From: JBDHWG01 sp046328525
GTDB lineage: Bacteria; Chloroflexota; Anaerolineae; Epilineales; JAHCIE01
Length of the DNA stretch: 64,000 nucleotides
Reading direction: 5' to 3'
Assembly (NCBI GenBank): GCA_046328525.1
Contig: JAXLWK010000008.1
Coordinates: forward strand, 254,858 to 318,857
Notes under the pieces: model-generated
The model's database searches: none
What the model was told of the DNA's origin: nothing
What the model saw: the letters and a program-made list of their open reading frames with translations, nothing else
Shown here: positions 24,397 through 32,774 of the stretch, in pieces
Layout: each line of letters begins with the position of its first letter
Position numbering within the stretch: position 1 is the first letter of the stretch
Program-made: the position numbers and the translations under genes

Positions 24397-25830
24397 ATGG
24401 CGGCGCAGTGGGACCCCATCAGCCTGCGGCAAGCGATGTCGGACCGCATGAGCCTCGACGAAATCGAGTCGCTCTGCTTCGACCTGGGCATAGATGCCGA
24501 TAACCTTGGTGGCGATAACAAGTCGGCGAAGATACGCGAGCTGATCCAGTACATGCAGCGCCGAGGCCGCCTCGACGACCTGACGGCGCAGCTCGCCAAG
24601 GTGCGCCCCGACATCACGCCGCCGGGCGCGGCCTCCACCCGGAATGCTACCCCCGCGCCGGAGCAGGCGGCGCCAGGCAGTCCCCAACCGGGAGACTCGC
24701 CAACTGTTTCGCCGACAACACTCAAGCCCACGTGGTCCTACGTTGACTTCGACGTGGCTATTGCGTCGGCCAGTAGCGGCTACACCGTGAACGTCCTCAC
24801 GTCGCCGGCCGGCCAGGCCAGCGCCACGACTCAATTCGCGCTCGACGCCGGCCCCATCGCCGACGGCGTCGCGGCGCTGAAGCGAGCTCAGTTCGACACT
24901 ACCCTGGCGAAGAGCCTGGGCGGAACGCTTCTCGCGGCGCTCCTGCAAGGCGGCGTTGCCGACGCCTACTTTGCCACGCTCGGCCGCGCCGAGAGCCAGC
25001 AAAGGGGCATCCGCCTGCGCCTGAGGGTCAACGCGCCCGAGCTGAAGGCGCTGCCCTGGGAGTATCTGTACGACGCGAAGCGGGACAACTTCCTGGCCGT
25101 CCGCCGCGATGTCGTTATCTCGCGCTACCTGGAGGTCTTCCAGGGCTTGGACCCGGTGTCTCCGCCCGGAGCGTTGCGCATCCTCGTCCTTCTCTCCGGC
25201 CCCACTGGTCCGGCTATACTGGACCTGGCGGGCGAACAGAAGCGGATTGAGGACGCGCTTGCGCCGCTGGTCAACAATGGGCGCGTCGTGGTCGAGTTCG
25301 AGACCAACCCGACGGCATCCAACATTCGCGCGCGGCTGCGACGCAACGTTTACCATGTCATCCACTACAGCGGCCACGCTTACTACGCCACAGAGAGCAA
25401 GCTCGTGCTGAACCAATCGGTGACGAAGGATACGGGCTATGTCGTGCTGCCCCACGACGACGGCAGTGCGCGCTTGATGGACGAGGAGTCGTTCGCCCAG
25501 TTTTTTCTTTACCCAAGCATTCGCCTCGTCACCCTGAACGCCTGCCAGGGCGCGCAAAGCTCGCTGACCGAGTACCTGTCCGGGCTTGGCGACAAGCTGG
25601 TGCAGACGGCTGGAATACCAGCCGTCATCGCGATGCAGTTCCCTATCGCCGACATGGCGGCCAAGGAGTTTGCCAGGGAGTTCTACGCCTCGCTGGCGGA
25701 CGGCCTGCCCATCGACGCGGCGGTCGCCCAGGCGCGCCTGGCGCTCTTCCAGGACCGCGGCGCTAGCGACCGGGCGTGGGGTACACCGGTGTTGTTCATG
25801 CGCTCTGAGACCGGCCGTCTCTTCAACTAG
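24397..25830 (+). CDS. EAD-CHAT protease 1
   Basis: A 477-residue cytosolic protein. Residues about 8-75 (MSLDEIESLCFDLGIDADNL ... LIQYMQRRGRLDDL) match the small helical effector-associated domains (EAD, death-like adaptors) of bacterial conflict systems. A Pro-rich linker and a beta-rich region follow, then a caspase-like CHAT domain (about 190-477) with LKALPWEYLYD, catalytic H327 in HYSGHAYY and C383 in LNACQG. CHAT proteins are CED-clan cysteine peptidases, often triggered through EAD-EAD contacts. The ATG at 24397 has GGAGGAG upstream. The second gene, 16 bases on, encodes a paralogue with a different N-terminus. Confidence 0.85.
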   Translation: MAAQWDPISLRQAMSDRMSLDEIESLCFDLGIDADNLGGDNKSAKIRELIQYMQRRGRLDDLTAQLAKVRPDITPPGAASTRNATPAPEQAAPGSPQPGDSPTVSPTTLKPTWSYVDFDVAIASASSGYTVNVLTSPAGQASATTQFALDAGPIADGVAALKRAQFDTTLAKSLGGTLLAALLQGGVADAYFATLGRAESQQRGIRLRLRVNAPELKALPWEYLYDAKRDNFLAVRRDVVISRYLEVFQGLDPVSPPGALRILVLLSGPTGPAILDLAGEQKRIEDALAPLVNNGRVVVEFETNPTASNIRARLRRNVYHVIHYSGHAYYATESKLVLNQSVTKDTGYVVLPHDDGSARLMDEESFAQFFLYPSIRLVTLNACQGAQSSLTEYLSGLGDKLVQTAGIPAVIAMQFPIADMAAKEFAREFYASLADGLPIDAAVAQARLALFQDRGASDRAWGTPVLFMRSETGRLFN

Positions 25831-25845
25831 CGAAGGGAGGACCAG

Positions 25846-27501
25846 ATGACACCTGCAGAGAGAGCGAGCCTGTTGGAGCGCGTGCTAGACACGTGGACTG
25901 ACACGGACGTTCAGGAGATGGCAAAGCAGTGGGAGGTGGAGGTGACGGATTTGGAGCCCCGCGCTCGCGTTCAGCGTTTGATTCTCCACGCAGAGAAGCT
26001 GAACGATGTTGACCTCCTGTATGCTCAACTCCAGCCAGGGGATATCGCCTCGCTTCGACGTTCCGTCAGCCCCGATGAGCGCTTCAAGTTGATACAAGCT
26101 GTGCTGAAAAAATGGCCGAAGAGAGAGGATTTGTGTGATATCGCCTTCGAGGCCGGTGTGGATGCAACGGGCCTGGGCACGACACCTGTGGACACCGCGA
26201 AGAAGATGGTCCTCCGGGTTGAGAACGATGGACAGGTCGATTGGCTCAGGCAGCGTATCGGCGCCACGACGGAGCTAGACGCAGACTTGCAGCAAACCGC
26301 TCCTCCTGCCACGAATCCAGCCGCCAGAGCTGAAACTGTATCTCCCTCTCCCTCCCCGTTCGAGGAATCGGCTTCGTTGTGGACCTACATCGACTTCGAC
26401 GTCGAAATCTCTCCAAGCACTGAAACTGAGTACGAAGTGCACGTCATCGCTTCGTCGGCGGGACAGGCCAGGGCCACGACACGGGTCACACTTACGAGTG
26501 GCCCTATCAGCGACAGCATCGAAGCCCTCCGCGCTGCCCAGTTCAACATTGCCTTCGCCAAGAGCCTCGGCAACCAGCTCCTGCAAGCCCTCCTAACGGG
26601 CGACGTTAGCAAGGCCTACGATAGAACACTAGGGCGCGCCGACAGCCAGGAGAGAGGCATCCGCCTGCGCCTGCGGGTCAACGCGCCCGAGCTGAAGGCG
26701 CTGCCCTGGGAGTATCTGTACGACGCGAAGCGGGACAACTTCCTGGCCGTCCGCCGCGATGTCGTCATCTCGCGCTACCTGGAGGTCGATCAAGGCGTCA
26801 GAGCACTACCGCAACGCCCATCGCTACGCATCCTGGCGCTGCTGTCGGGTCCGACTGGGCCGGCTAAGCTGGACCTGGCGGGCGAGCAGAAGCGGATTGA
26901 GGACGCGCTTGCGCCGCTGGTAGCGAATGGGCGTGTCGTGGTCGAGTTCGAGACCAACCCGACGGCGTCCAACATCCGCTCACGACTGCGACGCAACGTT
27001 TACCATGTCATCCACTACAGCGGCCACGCCTACTATGCCATTGAGAACAAGCTTGTGCTGAACCAGGCCGTGACCAAGGATACGGGCTATGTCGTGCTGC
27101 CCCACGACGACGGTAGTGCACGCTTGATGGACGAGGAGTCGTTCGCCCAGTTTTTTCTTTATCCAAACATTCGCCTCGTGATCCTGAACGCTTGTCAGGG
27201 CGGTCAGACCTCGCTGAGCGAGTACCTGTCCGGGCTTGGCGACAAGCTGGTGCAGACGGCGGGTATTCCAGCCGTCATCGCGATGCAGTTCCCTATCAAA
27301 GACGAGGCAGCCAAGCAGTTTGCCCAGGAGTTCTACGCCTCGCTGGCGGACGACCTACCCATCGACGCGGCGGTCGCTCAGGCGCGTCAAGCGCTGTATC
27401 AAGACCGAGACGCCAACTACAGTACCTGGGGCATACCGGTGTGGACATGGGGCGCGCCGGTGCTGTTCATGCGCTCCGAGGACGGCCGCCTGTTCGCGTG
27501 A
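25846..27501 (+). CDS. EAD-CHAT protease 2 (tandem paralogue)
   Basis: A 551-residue paralogue of the preceding gene. Residues about 1-66 and 67-140 look like two EAD-type helical units; the second (LCDIAFEAGVDATGLG ... ENDGQVDWLRQRI) aligns with the single unit of protein 1. A linker, a beta-rich segment and the CHAT domain follow, with H394 (HYSGHAYY) and C450 (LNACQG). Over long blocks the CHAT coding sequence is almost identical to gene 1, while the first 500 bases are unrelated at DNA level and look lower in G+C. GGGAGGA precedes the ATG; the two form one operon. A signal-gated protease role is inferred from domains only. Confidence 0.85.
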   Translation: MTPAERASLLERVLDTWTDTDVQEMAKQWEVEVTDLEPRARVQRLILHAEKLNDVDLLYAQLQPGDIASLRRSVSPDERFKLIQAVLKKWPKREDLCDIAFEAGVDATGLGTTPVDTAKKMVLRVENDGQVDWLRQRIGATTELDADLQQTAPPATNPAARAETVSPSPSPFEESASLWTYIDFDVEISPSTETEYEVHVIASSAGQARATTRVTLTSGPISDSIEALRAAQFNIAFAKSLGNQLLQALLTGDVSKAYDRTLGRADSQERGIRLRLRVNAPELKALPWEYLYDAKRDNFLAVRRDVVISRYLEVDQGVRALPQRPSLRILALLSGPTGPAKLDLAGEQKRIEDALAPLVANGRVVVEFETNPTASNIRSRLRRNVYHVIHYSGHAYYAIENKLVLNQAVTKDTGYVVLPHDDGSARLMDEESFAQFFLYPNIRLVILNACQGGQTSLSEYLSGLGDKLVQTAGIPAVIAMQFPIKDEAAKQFAQEFYASLADDLPIDAAVAQARQALYQDRDANYSTWGIPVWTWGAPVLFMRSEDGRLFA

Positions 27502-27611
27502 GAGCGGCGCTGCCCGGCTTACCCCGCTTCTATCGGACGCTTGACCCGCAAGGTTGGCGTCCTTATAGTTTTAGGCGAGACTGAATAGACCCATGTCAGA
27601 AGCGAGGCAGT

Positions 27612-28790
27612 GTGACACAGGATCGGGCGCCGGTGGCGCTACTGGGGTTGGGGACGGCCGTGCCGAGGTATCGCTACGCGGACGCGGACATCGGCTCCTG
27701 GTTCGCGGCGGCATTGTCCGGGAATCGCGCGCTGTCCCGCTGGATGCGCGGCGTATTCGTGGCGACGGGGATCGAGACCCGCCACTCGTGTCTGCCCGAT
27801 GTCTTTGGCGCGCCACAGGAGTCGCGCTACTCGCCGGGCCGGCTGCTGGAAGACGCGGCGACTACGGCCGAGCGCATGGCGGTATACGAGCGCGAGGCGG
27901 TGGTAATCGGCGCGGCGGCCGCTCAGCGTGCGCTGTCCGATAGCGGCGACCCCTCGATCGGCGAGACGGTGACTCACCTGGTCGTGGTGAGCTGCACCGG
28001 GTTCTTTGCGCCGGGGCTGGACCAGGCCATCGCCCACGCGCTGGGCTTGCCGCCGACCGTCCAGCGCACCCTGGTCGGCTTCATGGGCTGCGCCGCCGCG
28101 TTCAACGGTCTTCGCCTTGCCGACCATATCGTGCGCGCGCAGCCGTCGGCGCGCGTCCTGGTCGTGTGCGTCGAGCTGTGCTCGCTGCACGTCCAGCCGC
28201 AGCCGACCCGCACCGACCTGCTGGTGGCGGCGCTCTTCGCCGACGGCGCGGCCGCGTGCCTGGTCGGCGCTCCGCCGGAGGATGGGCGCGACCACTACGC
28301 CCTCGACAGCATGTACTCGATGCTGGCGCCGGGAACGGGCGGGCACATGGTGTGGCAAATTGGCGACCATGGCTTCAAGCTGCACCTGTCGCCGGAGATT
28401 CCAAAGCGGCTGGGCGAAGTCGCGCCGCCGGCGCTCAAGGCGCTGCTCGGCGAGCGCCCTCGGCCGGGCGCGTGGGCGGTGCATCCGGGCGGCCGCGCCA
28501 TCGTGGACAGACTGGCGGAGGTGTTTGACTTGACGCCGGACGATCTCGCGGCGACGTACTCGGTGTTGCGCGACTACGGCAACATGTCCTCGCCGACGAT
28601 CCTGTTTGTGCTGAGCAGGCTGCGCGAGCGGCTGCGGCGCGAGGCGGCGGCGCCGACGGGCGTCGCGGCGATGGCGTTTGGCCCTGGGTTGGTGGTCGAG
28701 ATGGCGCACCTGACGTACCAGCCGGCCGGGGAGACGCTGGCGCAGCCCGAACCGCGGCCGGCGGCGATTGCGGAGCTGGTCACCGCCTGA
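27612..28790 (+). CDS. Type III polyketide synthase (chalcone/stilbene-synthase-like)
   Basis: A 392-residue homodimeric condensing enzyme that extends acyl-CoA with malonyl-CoA. The triad is C160 (LVGFMGCAAAFNGLRLA), H291 (WAVHPGGRAIVD) and N324 (LRDYGNMSSPTI). Length is normal for the family. Bacterial members make alkylpyrones, alkylresorcinols or phloroglucinols; which one cannot be decided, and no methyltransferase or oxidase partner is adjacent. Start is GTG 27612 with GAGG upstream. It follows the EAD-CHAT operon by 110 bases, with no clear terminator between. Confidence 0.9.
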   Translation: MTQDRAPVALLGLGTAVPRYRYADADIGSWFAAALSGNRALSRWMRGVFVATGIETRHSCLPDVFGAPQESRYSPGRLLEDAATTAERMAVYEREAVVIGAAAAQRALSDSGDPSIGETVTHLVVVSCTGFFAPGLDQAIAHALGLPPTVQRTLVGFMGCAAAFNGLRLADHIVRAQPSARVLVVCVELCSLHVQPQPTRTDLLVAALFADGAAACLVGAPPEDGRDHYALDSMYSMLAPGTGGHMVWQIGDHGFKLHLSPEIPKRLGEVAPPALKALLGERPRPGAWAVHPGGRAIVDRLAEVFDLTPDDLAATYSVLRDYGNMSSPTILFVLSRLRERLRREAAAPTGVAAMAFGPGLVVEMAHLTYQPAGETLAQPEPRPAAIAELVTA

Positions 28791-28856
28791 GGCGACGGTC
28801 GCGCATTGACGCGGCATGATTTCGCATCTGGCCCCAATTGTGCTAACATAGGCGCG

Positions 28857-28877
28857 CGGGCAGACAACGTCTGCCCG
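28857..28877. terminator. Short hairpin after the polyketide synthase gene
   Basis: CGGGCAGAC (28857-28865) pairs perfectly with GTCTGCCCG (28869-28877) across a 3-base loop. It lies 66 bases after the stop and 21 bases before the next ATG. There is no T-run, so it may be a leader hairpin instead. Confidence 0.45.
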
Positions 28878-28898
28878 TTGACCTTCCCGCGCCGTTAG

Positions 28899-29636
28899 AT
28901 GACTATGCGTATTTTGATCATTTCCGACATTCATGCGAACGCTGCGGCCCTCGAAGCCGTTCTAGAAGATGCCGGCTCTTTCGACAGGGTGTGGTGCCTG
29001 GGCGACCTGGTCGGCTACGGCCCTGACCCGAATGCGTGTGTCGAGCGGGTGCGCGAGCTGCGACGCTACCAGTGCCTCGCCGGCAACCACGACTACGCCG
29101 TCCTGGAAAAGCTCAACCTGTCCGACTTCAACACCGACGCGCGCCTGGCGGCCCTGTGGACGCAAAAGCAGCTCACGCCCGACAATCGCGCCTTCCTCGA
29201 CGCGCGCCTGGAGACGATTGGGCCGCTGGAGGACCGCTACTTCCTGGCCCACGGCAGCCCGCGCCACCCGATCTGGGAGTATATCCTAGACGAGGTGATC
29301 GCCGAAGAGAACTTCCCGTACTTCAAGACCCAGGTGTGCTTCGTGGGGCACACCCACGTCCCGATGATCTACGTGCAGGAGAACGGCGCCGTCCGCCCCA
29401 TCTCGCCGGCCGTAGATCGGCCGTTCCCGCTCGGCGAGAATCGCCTGATCATCAATCCGGGGAGCGTCGGACAGCCGCGCGACGGCGACCCCCGCGCCAG
29501 CTACGCCATTCTCGACCCCGACCAGGGAACCGTCACTCACCGCCGCGTGCCGTACCCGATCGAACAGACCCAGGCAAAAATGGTCGAGGTTCATCTTCCC
29601 CGCCGCATCATTGACCGCTTGAGCTACGGCTGGTAA
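28899..29636 (+). CDS. Metallophosphoesterase
   Basis: A 245-residue calcineurin-like phosphoesterase. The metal motifs run in order: ISDIHANAAAL (D and H), WCLGDLVGYGPDP (GD), CLAGNHDYAV (GNHD), AHGSPR and VGHTHVP (GHTH). Such enzymes cleave phosphomonoesters or cyclic nucleotides with two metal ions; YfcE-like and protein-phosphatase-like members share these motifs, so the substrate is open. The start may be ATG 28899 or ATG 28905 (MRILIISD). Confidence 0.88.
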   Translation: MTMRILIISDIHANAAALEAVLEDAGSFDRVWCLGDLVGYGPDPNACVERVRELRRYQCLAGNHDYAVLEKLNLSDFNTDARLAALWTQKQLTPDNRAFLDARLETIGPLEDRYFLAHGSPRHPIWEYILDEVIAEENFPYFKTQVCFVGHTHVPMIYVQENGAVRPISPAVDRPFPLGENRLIINPGSVGQPRDGDPRASYAILDPDQGTVTHRRVPYPIEQTQAKMVEVHLPRRIIDRLSYGW

Positions 29637-29697
29637 GCCGCGCTTGACCACGGGGCAGGCGTCGCCCTGCGCCGGGTTTCGTGTCACGGGCAAAGCG

Positions 29698-29706
29698 TGG
29701 TATAAT
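29698..29706 (+). promoter_or_regulatory. Extended -10 promoter
   Basis: TGG followed by TATAAT (29701-29706) is an extended -10 element. Transcription would start near 29713, 23 bases before the pentapeptide-protein ATG. The -35 match is poor. Confidence 0.5.
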
Positions 29707-29735
29707 CGCTACTACGTGCCGCCGATGAGGATGGA

Positions 29736-32132
29736 ATGCGACTCGATCGTGAAGCCGTGCTGCGCCTGGTGGCCCAGCATGGCGGGCCTGAGGGACTAGA
29801 CCTATCTGGCCGGGACCTGACCGGCATTGACCTGAGCAACGTTGACCTTCACGGCGCGATTCTGTCGAAGGCCGACTTGCGGGGCGTTGACTTGCGCTGG
29901 GCCGATCTGCGCGACGCCGACCTGTCCTGGGCCGTGCTCAAGGACAGCGACCTGCGCTGGGCCAACTTTCGCGGCGCCAACCTGTCCCAGGCTGACCTGC
30001 GCGAGGTCAACCTCTGGGGCGCCGAGCTGGCCGAGACCAACCTCGGCGGCACGGACCTGCGGGTCGCCGACACCAGCCGCGTAGAGTTCACGGCCCGCGA
30101 CGTGGAGCAGGTCGGCGACGCTGAAGGGCCGCGGCCCGCCATGTTCAGGCGCGTCGGCTCGTGGCTGTCCGTGCGCAACGTCCTCATTGCGCTGGGCGTC
30201 CTCGTGCTCCTGGTCTACTTCTGGGGCTGGGCCTACACCGCCACGTACTTCAGCGCCTTCAACCTGACCCCCTCGACCGTGATGGACAACCTCTCGTCGG
30301 AGTACCTGACGGTCGGGGCGGAGGTGGCGGCAGTGGCGCTGCGCTTCCTGCTGGCATTCCCTGTTCTGCTCTTCTACCTGCTCCTTCTATTCCTCGGCAT
30401 CCTCATCGTTCCTCTCGCGCTTCTGGCGCTCGGCACGCGCGTGTTGGGATTCATCCCCAGCCGCCCGGCGCGTCTCATCGTCGTCGGCGCGCTGCTCATC
30501 ATCTACCTGTTCGTCTTTGTCGTCTGGATGCAAGCCATCATCTCGCCGCTGTGGGGCGTTTTCTTTGGAATGGGCCTGCCGTTCCCGCAGACGTTCGAGC
30601 TATTCTTCGGCCTGTGGCAGAGCGCCAGTCTGCTCGTCAAGGCTCTGGTGATTCTGTTCGTCCTGCTGCTGGCGATCCCGATCTGGGTCGGCTACCGCCT
30701 ACTGTGCCACCTCGTCCAGCGCACCGAGCCGTCGGAGGACCTGGCGACCCGCTACCCTAGCCTGGCGCGGGCGTGGCGAGACATCCAGAACGGCCCGCTG
30801 TTTGCGCGGGGCGCGCCGCTGACGATCCGCGAGCGGCGGCTCGGCCTGGTCACGCTGCTGGTGCTCCTCATTGCGCTGCCGACGTTCTTCACCCAGGCCG
30901 GCTACGTCAGGGCCGAGGCGGACATGTGCGGCGGCGGCGCTTTGCCCCAGATCACTCTCTACGCCAACGACATGCTCAACTCGCCCAACATCGGCGACAC
31001 CACGTCCAACGAGGCCTGCCTGCGCCTCCTGACCGAGCACAACAAGCGCGTGTTCGTGTTCTACCCGTTCCAGACGCGCATGGAGGGTGACGTGCGCACG
31101 GCGCGCGTCTACCAGTTCCCGACGGACACGGTATTCTACAACATCCACACTGACCGCCCGTCGTGCCTGACCTGCGCCGAGACAGAGTACTACCCCATAC
31201 GGGCTGTGGCCGTCGTTGTCAAGGCCACGCAAACGCCTGTGCCCACGCTGACGCCCCTGCCGAGCCTGACGCCGCTGCCGACGAACACGCCGGTCAACAC
31301 GGCCACGAACACGCCGCTGCCGAGCAACACCCCGCTCCCCAGCACCACGCCGCTGCCCACGGGAACACCGCTGCCGTCGGCCACGCTCAACCCGTTTGAC
31401 GAGTTCGAGCCGGACGACCTCTTCCAGCAGGCGAACATCATCGGCGTCGGCGAGACGCAGAAGCACAACTTCAACCCCGACGGCGACATTGACAAGGTGC
31501 AGTGGGCGGCGAAGGCCGACGGCTGGTATCGCATCTTCACCAAGAACCTGTCGGCCGGCGTGGACACCGCCATCGTCCTGGCGGCGGCCCAGGGCGTCAT
31601 GGCGCAGTGCGACCCGGCCGACTGCGCCAGCGACGACGTGGCGCCGGGCAACCTGTCGTCCAGCGTCGTCGTCCAGGCCGCCCGCGACGGCATCATCTAC
31701 GCCACGATCCTCAACAAGGGCGCTTACGGGCCGGGCCGCACGTATGAAGTGGGGCTGGAGCAGTTCGTGCCCACCCCGACGGTCACGCCGAGCTTCACGC
31801 CCTCGGACACGCCGACACCCACGGATACCCCGACGCCGACGGGCACGATCACGCCGTCGCCGACGTGGACCCTGTCGCCCACACCGAGCCGCACGCCGCG
31901 GCCGACGCGCACCGTCACCATTACGCCCTCGGCGCTGCCATCGCCCACGACGGTCGTGACGCCGCTGCCGTCCGCGACCCTCTTCCCACAACCCACCCTG
32001 ACCATCAGGCCCTCCGTCACCCTGACACCGAAGCCTGGCGTCGAGGCGCGGGACGTCCCCACCTCGACGCCAGCGCCTCCGGCGGCGCCCACGTCGGCCA
32101 AAGCAACCCCCGCGCCGCGACCTTCTCCGTAA
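29736..32132 (+). CDS. Pentapeptide-repeat membrane protein with Thr/Pro linkers and a PPC-like domain
   Basis: A 798-residue protein of unknown function. Residues about 20-112 are pentapeptide repeats of the A(D/N)LxG type (SKADLRGVDLRWADLRDADL), which form a right-handed beta helix. Five or so membrane helices follow between 145 and 395. An extracellular region with four spaced cysteines, a Thr/Pro linker, a PPC-like domain (DEFEPDDLFQQANIIGVGET, near 555) and a long Thr/Pro tail end the protein. The architecture places the repeats in the cytosol and the PPC domain outside, as in a sensor or scaffold. GAGGATGGA precedes the ATG. Confidence 0.82.
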   Translation: MRLDREAVLRLVAQHGGPEGLDLSGRDLTGIDLSNVDLHGAILSKADLRGVDLRWADLRDADLSWAVLKDSDLRWANFRGANLSQADLREVNLWGAELAETNLGGTDLRVADTSRVEFTARDVEQVGDAEGPRPAMFRRVGSWLSVRNVLIALGVLVLLVYFWGWAYTATYFSAFNLTPSTVMDNLSSEYLTVGAEVAAVALRFLLAFPVLLFYLLLLFLGILIVPLALLALGTRVLGFIPSRPARLIVVGALLIIYLFVFVVWMQAIISPLWGVFFGMGLPFPQTFELFFGLWQSASLLVKALVILFVLLLAIPIWVGYRLLCHLVQRTEPSEDLATRYPSLARAWRDIQNGPLFARGAPLTIRERRLGLVTLLVLLIALPTFFTQAGYVRAEADMCGGGALPQITLYANDMLNSPNIGDTTSNEACLRLLTEHNKRVFVFYPFQTRMEGDVRTARVYQFPTDTVFYNIHTDRPSCLTCAETEYYPIRAVAVVVKATQTPVPTLTPLPSLTPLPTNTPVNTATNTPLPSNTPLPSTTPLPTGTPLPSATLNPFDEFEPDDLFQQANIIGVGETQKHNFNPDGDIDKVQWAAKADGWYRIFTKNLSAGVDTAIVLAAAQGVMAQCDPADCASDDVAPGNLSSSVVVQAARDGIIYATILNKGAYGPGRTYEVGLEQFVPTPTVTPSFTPSDTPTPTDTPTPTGTITPSPTWTLSPTPSRTPRPTRTVTITPSALPSPTTVVTPLPSATLFPQPTLTIRPSVTLTPKPGVEARDVPTSTPAPPAAPTSAKATPAPRPSP

Positions 32133-32228
32133 ACGAAACGTGGGCATCAAATATGCTAATTGCCTCGTACCCTTCTGGCGCTGAATTACGTCTTAAATTA
32201 TGGACGACCATAGAGGGGGAGCCGGCCG

Positions 32229-32774
32229 GTGAGTGAGCAGCCGTTCGGCCTGGTAGATCGCGCGGGGACCCTGGATCAGGCCACCCTGGGGCAGATCTAT
32301 GATGACTACTATGAGCGCATCTACAACTACATCTACCATCGTCTCGGCGAGGCATCCCTGGCCGAAGACATGGCGGGTGAAGTCTTCCTGCGCATGTTGG
32401 AGTCTGTCCAGACCGACCGCGCCTGGCGCACATCGCTCACAGGCTGGCTGTACCGCATCGCCCACAACCTGGTCATTGACCACTACCGGCGGCGGGGCCG
32501 CCACGATGAGAGCGAGCTGGACGAGCGTATCGCCGCCGATGATCGGGTCGGCACACCGCGCGTCTCCGTCGAGCAGATGCTGACGCAGCAGCAGCTCTCC
32601 CTGGCGCTGGTCTACCTGACGGATGAGCAGCAAGAAGTTGTCGTATTGAAGTTTGTCGAAGACATGAGTAACGGAGAGATTGCAGAGATCATGGGCAAGA
32701 GTGAGGGAGCGGTGAAGGCGCTACAGCACCGCGCGCTGACCACCCTCCGCCGCGTGCTGGAAGGGGATGCGTGA
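32229..32774 (+). CDS. ECF-type RNA polymerase sigma factor
   Basis: A 181-residue sigma-70 family member with only regions 2 and 4. Region 2 spans about 24-93 (IYDDYYERIYNYIYHRLG ... GWLYRIAHNLVIDHYRRR) and region 4 about 120-178 (LALVYLTDEQQEVVVLKFVE ... IMGKSEGAVKALQHRALTTL), with the helix-turn-helix at the end. Start is GTG 32229. Its stop overlaps the ATG of the next gene, a membrane protein that could be its anti-sigma factor. The AT-rich gap before it (32133-32228) probably holds the promoter. Confidence 0.92.
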   Translation: MSEQPFGLVDRAGTLDQATLGQIYDDYYERIYNYIYHRLGEASLAEDMAGEVFLRMLESVQTDRAWRTSLTGWLYRIAHNLVIDHYRRRGRHDESELDERIAADDRVGTPRVSVEQMLTQQQLSLALVYLTDEQQEVVVLKFVEDMSNGEIAEIMGKSEGAVKALQHRALTTLRRVLEGDA

